Source: JAHEAO01 sp041633555 (GTDB lineage: Bacteria > Pseudomonadota > Alphaproteobacteria > Rhodobacterales > Rhodobacteraceae). Taken from it: a stretch of 64,000 nucleotides of DNA. The translations under genes were made by a program, and so were the position numbers. The stretch spans positions 1-64,000 of the forward strand of contig JBFKFZ010000009.1 in the NCBI GenBank assembly GCA_041633555.1, given 5' to 3'. This document shows, piece after piece, positions 61,180 through 64,000 of this stretch (positions are counted from its first letter, which is position 1; each line of letters begins with the position of its first letter). The notes below the pieces were generated by a model. The model had not been told where the DNA came from, did no database searches, and saw only the letters and a list, made by a program, of their open reading frames with translations.

Positions 61180-62799
61180 ATGAGCAGGGCCAATCCATCA
61201 GTTATGTTTGGCTTTTTTGTGGCGGTAATCGTTGCAATCTGTGGAGTGTCGCTGCTGAAGGGCGGCGTCTATATCGGCAAGCATGAAGGTGACACTCTGC
61301 ATATGTTGCAGATCGTCTTTCGCATGGCGATGGGGGAGTGGCCGCACCTCGATTTCATGACCCCCATCGGCGCCCTGGCCGCCGCCCCGATCGCGCTTTT
61401 CGTCACACTGGGATTCGGAGCGGGAATGTCGTTCCTGCTGGCGCAAGCCCTTGTCGCGGTTGTGCTTTTGTTGCCAGTCTGGTGGGCTGCATGGAGCCGG
61501 CTTCCGGGCTTGCTCGCCTATCTTTTCGGGCTGATCGTACTGGTCTTGGTGGCCGCCCTTGTACATGGCGAGACCGAACGCAGCATCTCGCTATCGATGC
61601 ATTATAACCGATGGGCCTGGGCCGTCAGCTTCGTAGCCATGACGCTCGCCGTCTTGCCCAATCGGGGCGCACCACGTCCGCTTGCAGACGGTCTTGCCAT
61701 CGGCCTTGCTATGGCCGCGCTCGTCATGCTCAAGGTTACCTATTTTGCATTGTTTTCGCTGCCCCTCGCGCTCGCACTCCTATTGCGCGGTTCGACCATG
61801 GCCCTGTTCGTTGCGTTCGTGACGGGCGCGGTGATCGCGGGCCTGATCACACTGGCGGGCGGGACAGCATTCTGGTTGGCCTATCTCGGCGATCTGCTGA
61901 TGGTTGCCCAGTCAGAGATTCGGCCGGCCCCCGGCGATGCTTTCAGCGCAGTGGTCGGCGCGCCCGCCTACATCGCCGGCTCGATCGCCCTCATAGCAGG
62001 CGTCGTCCTGTTGCGACAGGGCCACGACAAAATCGGCGGCCTCGTGCTGCTGCTGCTGACGCCAGGCTTCTTCTTCGTCACCTATCAGAATTTCGGAAAC
62101 GACCCGCAATGGCTGCTGTTTCTGGGCGTGCTGCTGCTTGCATCGCTGCCCAAGTCCGGTCTTCGCAACGGATTTGGGTGGGAAGTCAGGCAGGCGCAGA
62201 TCCTGACCGCTACCGTCGCCATGGCACTGGCAGCGCCGTCGTTCCTCAATCTCGCCTACAGCCCTTTCCGGCATTTCGCGATGGATGTGTCCGGCTATAC
62301 GCCGATGCTGCCAAGTTCCGGCCCACATAACGATATGCGCGCGACCCGGTTGCGCGGCGCTCACGTCGTCGCGCGCTCGCCCTTGGATGGTCCCGATACT
62401 GAATTTGCGTCCTATGCCGAGGTGGCGCGGCTGGAGGAGCCGCTGGTGTTTCACGGAACAACGCTTCCTGATTGCGAGGTTCAGTTCGGGCATCCGGCCT
62501 ATTTCGAGACGATCACCAGAGATCTGGACGAGGCAGGGCTTGCCGCCGGCAAACAGATTCTGGCGGCGGATCTCTTTTCAAGCTACTGGCTCTACGGCGC
62601 GCTGAAGCCGCTCAAGAACGGCGCACCATGGCACTATGGCGGGCTGCCGGGATTCGAGAATGCCGACTACTTGCTGGTGCCGCTTTGCCCCATCGTAGCC
62701 GCGTCCCGTCGGGCGATCCTGAAGGAGGTGGAGAAGGCGGGAATTACGATGAACGAGGTGCGGCGCACGCGGCTTTATATCCTCTATCAACGGGGCTAG
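61180..62799 (+). CDS. Polytopic membrane protein, possible GT-C type glycosyltransferase
   Basis: A 539-aa protein with about 11 predicted membrane helices. The first loop contains EGDTLHMLQ and DFMTPIGALA, similar to the acidic motifs in the first periplasmic loop of GT-C glycosyltransferases. The large C-terminal soluble part (about 380-539) has few motifs known to me. ATG 61180 follows GAGGG; ATG 61164 and 61168 precede it. A role in transferring sugar to a lipid or protein is possible; no donor or acceptor is clear. Confidence 0.68.
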   Translation: MSRANPSVMFGFFVAVIVAICGVSLLKGGVYIGKHEGDTLHMLQIVFRMAMGEWPHLDFMTPIGALAAAPIALFVTLGFGAGMSFLLAQALVAVVLLLPVWWAAWSRLPGLLAYLFGLIVLVLVAALVHGETERSISLSMHYNRWAWAVSFVAMTLAVLPNRGAPRPLADGLAIGLAMAALVMLKVTYFALFSLPLALALLLRGSTMALFVAFVTGAVIAGLITLAGGTAFWLAYLGDLLMVAQSEIRPAPGDAFSAVVGAPAYIAGSIALIAGVVLLRQGHDKIGGLVLLLLTPGFFFVTYQNFGNDPQWLLFLGVLLLASLPKSGLRNGFGWEVRQAQILTATVAMALAAPSFLNLAYSPFRHFAMDVSGYTPMLPSSGPHNDMRATRLRGAHVVARSPLDGPDTEFASYAEVARLEEPLVFHGTTLPDCEVQFGHPAYFETITRDLDEAGLAAGKQILAADLFSSYWLYGALKPLKNGAPWHYGGLPGFENADYLLVPLCPIVAASRRAILKEVEKAGITMNEVRRTRLYILYQRG

Positions 62800-63290
62800 G
62801 CGCCGAAGAGGACGCCCGACAGCAGATAGAAGCTCAGCGCTCCGCCCAGGGCCAGGCCCATGGGAAAGTCGGATTTCGACCAGGAGACCCAATCAGGTGT
62901 CCGCGCTCGAAACGAGTCAGAGCGCCGGAACAGTCGATGCGTGATCACCGCCGCCACGACGACCGATGCGAGCAGTGGCAGAAACGTCCCGATGTCGCCG
63001 TATGCGACGAAAGGAGCCATGGCGGCCGCAAACTTGGCGTCGCCGGCCCCAATGCTGCCAATCAGGTTCAACAGGAAGCCGATCACTAGTATTGCAAACA
63101 AATGCAGCCAGCGGCTTGCATATTCGTCGAGGGGCAGCGCGACCAGGCCGATCACCAGGAACACCAGTGTTAAAGCCAGCACCGCCATGTTGGGAATCTT
63201 CATGTATTTCATGTCATTCCACGCCACCCAAATCGAGATGGGTAGCGCGAAAGGCAGAAACCAAAGCGCGGCAAAACTGGTCAGCGCCAT
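62796..63290 (-). CDS. Prepilin peptidase CpaA/TadV-like
   Basis: A 164-aa membrane aspartyl protease with about five helices. Catalytic aspartates are D26 (WNDMKYMKIPN) and D84 in the GxGD motif (GAGDAKFAA). CpaA cleaves the leader of Flp-type pilins in Tad pilus assembly. Its stop shares three bases with that of the convergent membrane protein (CTAG). The TPR gene is encoded immediately upstream on the same strand (2-base gap). Confidence 0.92.
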   Translation of the reverse strand: MALTSFAALWFLPFALPISIWVAWNDMKYMKIPNMAVLALTLVFLVIGLVALPLDEYASRWLHLFAILVIGFLLNLIGSIGAGDAKFAAAMAPFVAYGDIGTFLPLLASVVVAAVITHRLFRRSDSFRARTPDWVSWSKSDFPMGLALGGALSFYLLSGVLFGA

Positions 63291-63292
63291 GT

Positions 63293-64000
63293 TCAGTTGG
63301 TGGCGCTCTGGTCCAGCGCGCGGAGGCTGCGCTCGGCGGCTTCGAAATACTGGGGATGGGTATCCACGGCTTCCTGCAACAGACCGCGTCCCATCGTGAC
63401 ATCGCCCTGTTTGATCGCCGCCAGCGCCATCGTGTGCAACAGCTGTGCTCGCTCTGTCTGGGTCATCGAGACGATCGGCAGATCGTACTTACGCTGTGCG
63501 CCCCGCGCGAGAACGATGTTGTTCTTGGCCGTGAACATCGACGGCTCATAGCGGAGCGCCTCGAAGAACAGCTTCTCTGCTTCCGCATAGGCGCCGCGGG
63601 TCAGCTTCGAGTAGCCCCAGTTGTTCAACACGCCAGATGGCTTCGTGGTCAAACCTACGGCGGTTTCATAAAAGCTGTCGGCTTTTTTCCATTCCTTGTT
63701 GCTGTCGGCGATCATCGCCTCAAGCCGGTACCGCTTGAAGGTTTCGTAAGTGGGCGGGACCTTGTCCAGCTCGGACTCCGCCCTGTCCCAGTTGCTTGTG
63801 CGGATCAACGCATCGGCATATTCGACGCGATCATTGCTATTCGCTTCGGGATGGGTGTTCACCTTGGCCCAGACGCCGACTGCCTCGGTCGGCTTTTTGG
63901 CGCGGATCAGCGATTTAGCAAGACCTCTCTGAATGTCGATTCGGTCGGGATTATCGGCGGCGGTGCGCTGGAAATAGGCGACCGCCTCATCAGGGTCGGC
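63293..64000 (-). CDS. TPR-repeat protein, TadD-like, partial (N-terminus outside window)
   Basis: The reading frame stays open to the right edge of the window, giving at least 235 residues; the GTG 63862 seen as a possible start lies inside the repeat domain and is not the true one. It contains at least five TPR-like units, e.g. ADNPDRIDIQRGLAKSLIRA, RVEYADALIRTSNWDRAESE and GVLNNWGYSKLTRGAYAEAEKLFF. It fits TadD, the pilus-assembly lipoprotein, in view of the neighbouring cpaA-type gene. The lipoprotein signal would be outside the window. Confidence 0.82.
   Translation of the reverse strand, partial: ADPDEAVAYFQRTAADNPDRIDIQRGLAKSLIRAKKPTEAVGVWAKVNTHPEANSNDRVEYADALIRTSNWDRAESELDKVPPTYETFKRYRLEAMIADSNKEWKKADSFYETAVGLTTKPSGVLNNWGYSKLTRGAYAEAEKLFFEALRYEPSMFTAKNNIVLARGAQRKYDLPIVSMTQTERAQLLHTMALAAIKQGDVTMGRGLLQEAVDTHPQYFEAAERSLRALDQSATN

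Noticed and set aside
63293..63862. TPR gene starting at GTG 63862
   Set aside because: The frame continues open to the window edge and codes for further TPR repeats, so the true start is outside the window.

Overview
The window is chromosomal DNA from an alphaproteobacterium, most likely of the Rhodobacteraceae/Paracoccaceae (Rhodobacterales). Supporting signs are the GC-rich coding style, the gene order ruvCAB - ybgC - tolQRAB-pal-cpoB - tilS - ftsH, the mreBCD-mrdAB block, a DUF1127 gene, Tad-pilus genes, and a TTAA-N7-TTAA site of the alphaproteobacterial CtrA type upstream of tolQ. No genus is claimed. Almost all of the window is dense core genome. Only the left end looks mobile.

Layout. 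1-2.63 kb: end of a mobile module in which DUF3489, DUF2924 and a large serine recombinase overlap as one transcript behind a hairpin-rich leader, facing a tRNA-Gln(UUG) gene. 2.9-9.0 kb (minus strand): a BON-MscS channel, phosphomannomutase/phosphoglucomutase, kdsA, a KpsE-like protein and a KpsT-like ATPase, i.e. surface-polysaccharide precursor and export genes with no kpsM nearby. 9.3-17.0 kb (plus): a nine-gene Mrp/Mbh-like cation/proton antiporter operon with three NuoL/M/N-type subunits. 17.1-18.4 kb: a uracil-DNA glycosylase-family protein and an SseB-like protein. 18.4-25.0 kb (minus): a ghrA-like reductase and the rod-shape cluster mrdB-mrdA-mreD-mreC-mreB, then leuA. 27.0-28.5 kb: an exported protein with about 18 MORN repeats. 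28.6-34.1 kb: nadE, a WrbA-like flavoprotein, a PfkB kinase, gltX and a gamma-glutamylcyclotransferase-like gene. 34.4-38.9 kb: gcvT-gcvH-gcvP. 39.0-41.8 kb: an MFS transporter, prmA, a one-helix hypothetical protein and a DUF1127 gene. 42.2-53.9 kb (plus): ruvC-ruvA-ruvB, an unknown conserved gene, ybgC, the Tol-Pal operon, tilS and ftsH. 54.0-59.4 kb: a MOSC protein, folD, a PaaI-like thioesterase, PdeM and an Lhr-type ligase-associated helicase. 59.5-64.0 kb: an AAA ATPase with a coupled 81-aa protein, a polytopic membrane protein, a CpaA/TadV prepilin peptidase and a TPR protein (TadD-like) that runs off the right edge.

The genes group into envelope building and division (rod complex, Tol-Pal, FtsH, capsule export, KDO and sugar-phosphate synthesis), ion homeostasis (Mrp, MscS), DNA repair (RuvABC, UDG, Lhr, PdeM), one-carbon and amino-acid metabolism (glycine cleavage, FolD, LeuA) and pilus assembly. 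Most genes sit in tightly packed operons with 1-4 base overlaps. The points most worth a second look are the switch-like leader of the recombinase module, the Mbh-ordered antiporter operon with an apparently non-standard ATC start, the MORN-repeat exported protein, the CtrA-type palindrome at tolQ, the Pro/Glu-rich TolA, and the unknown small genes coupled to the antiporter and the AAA ATPase.
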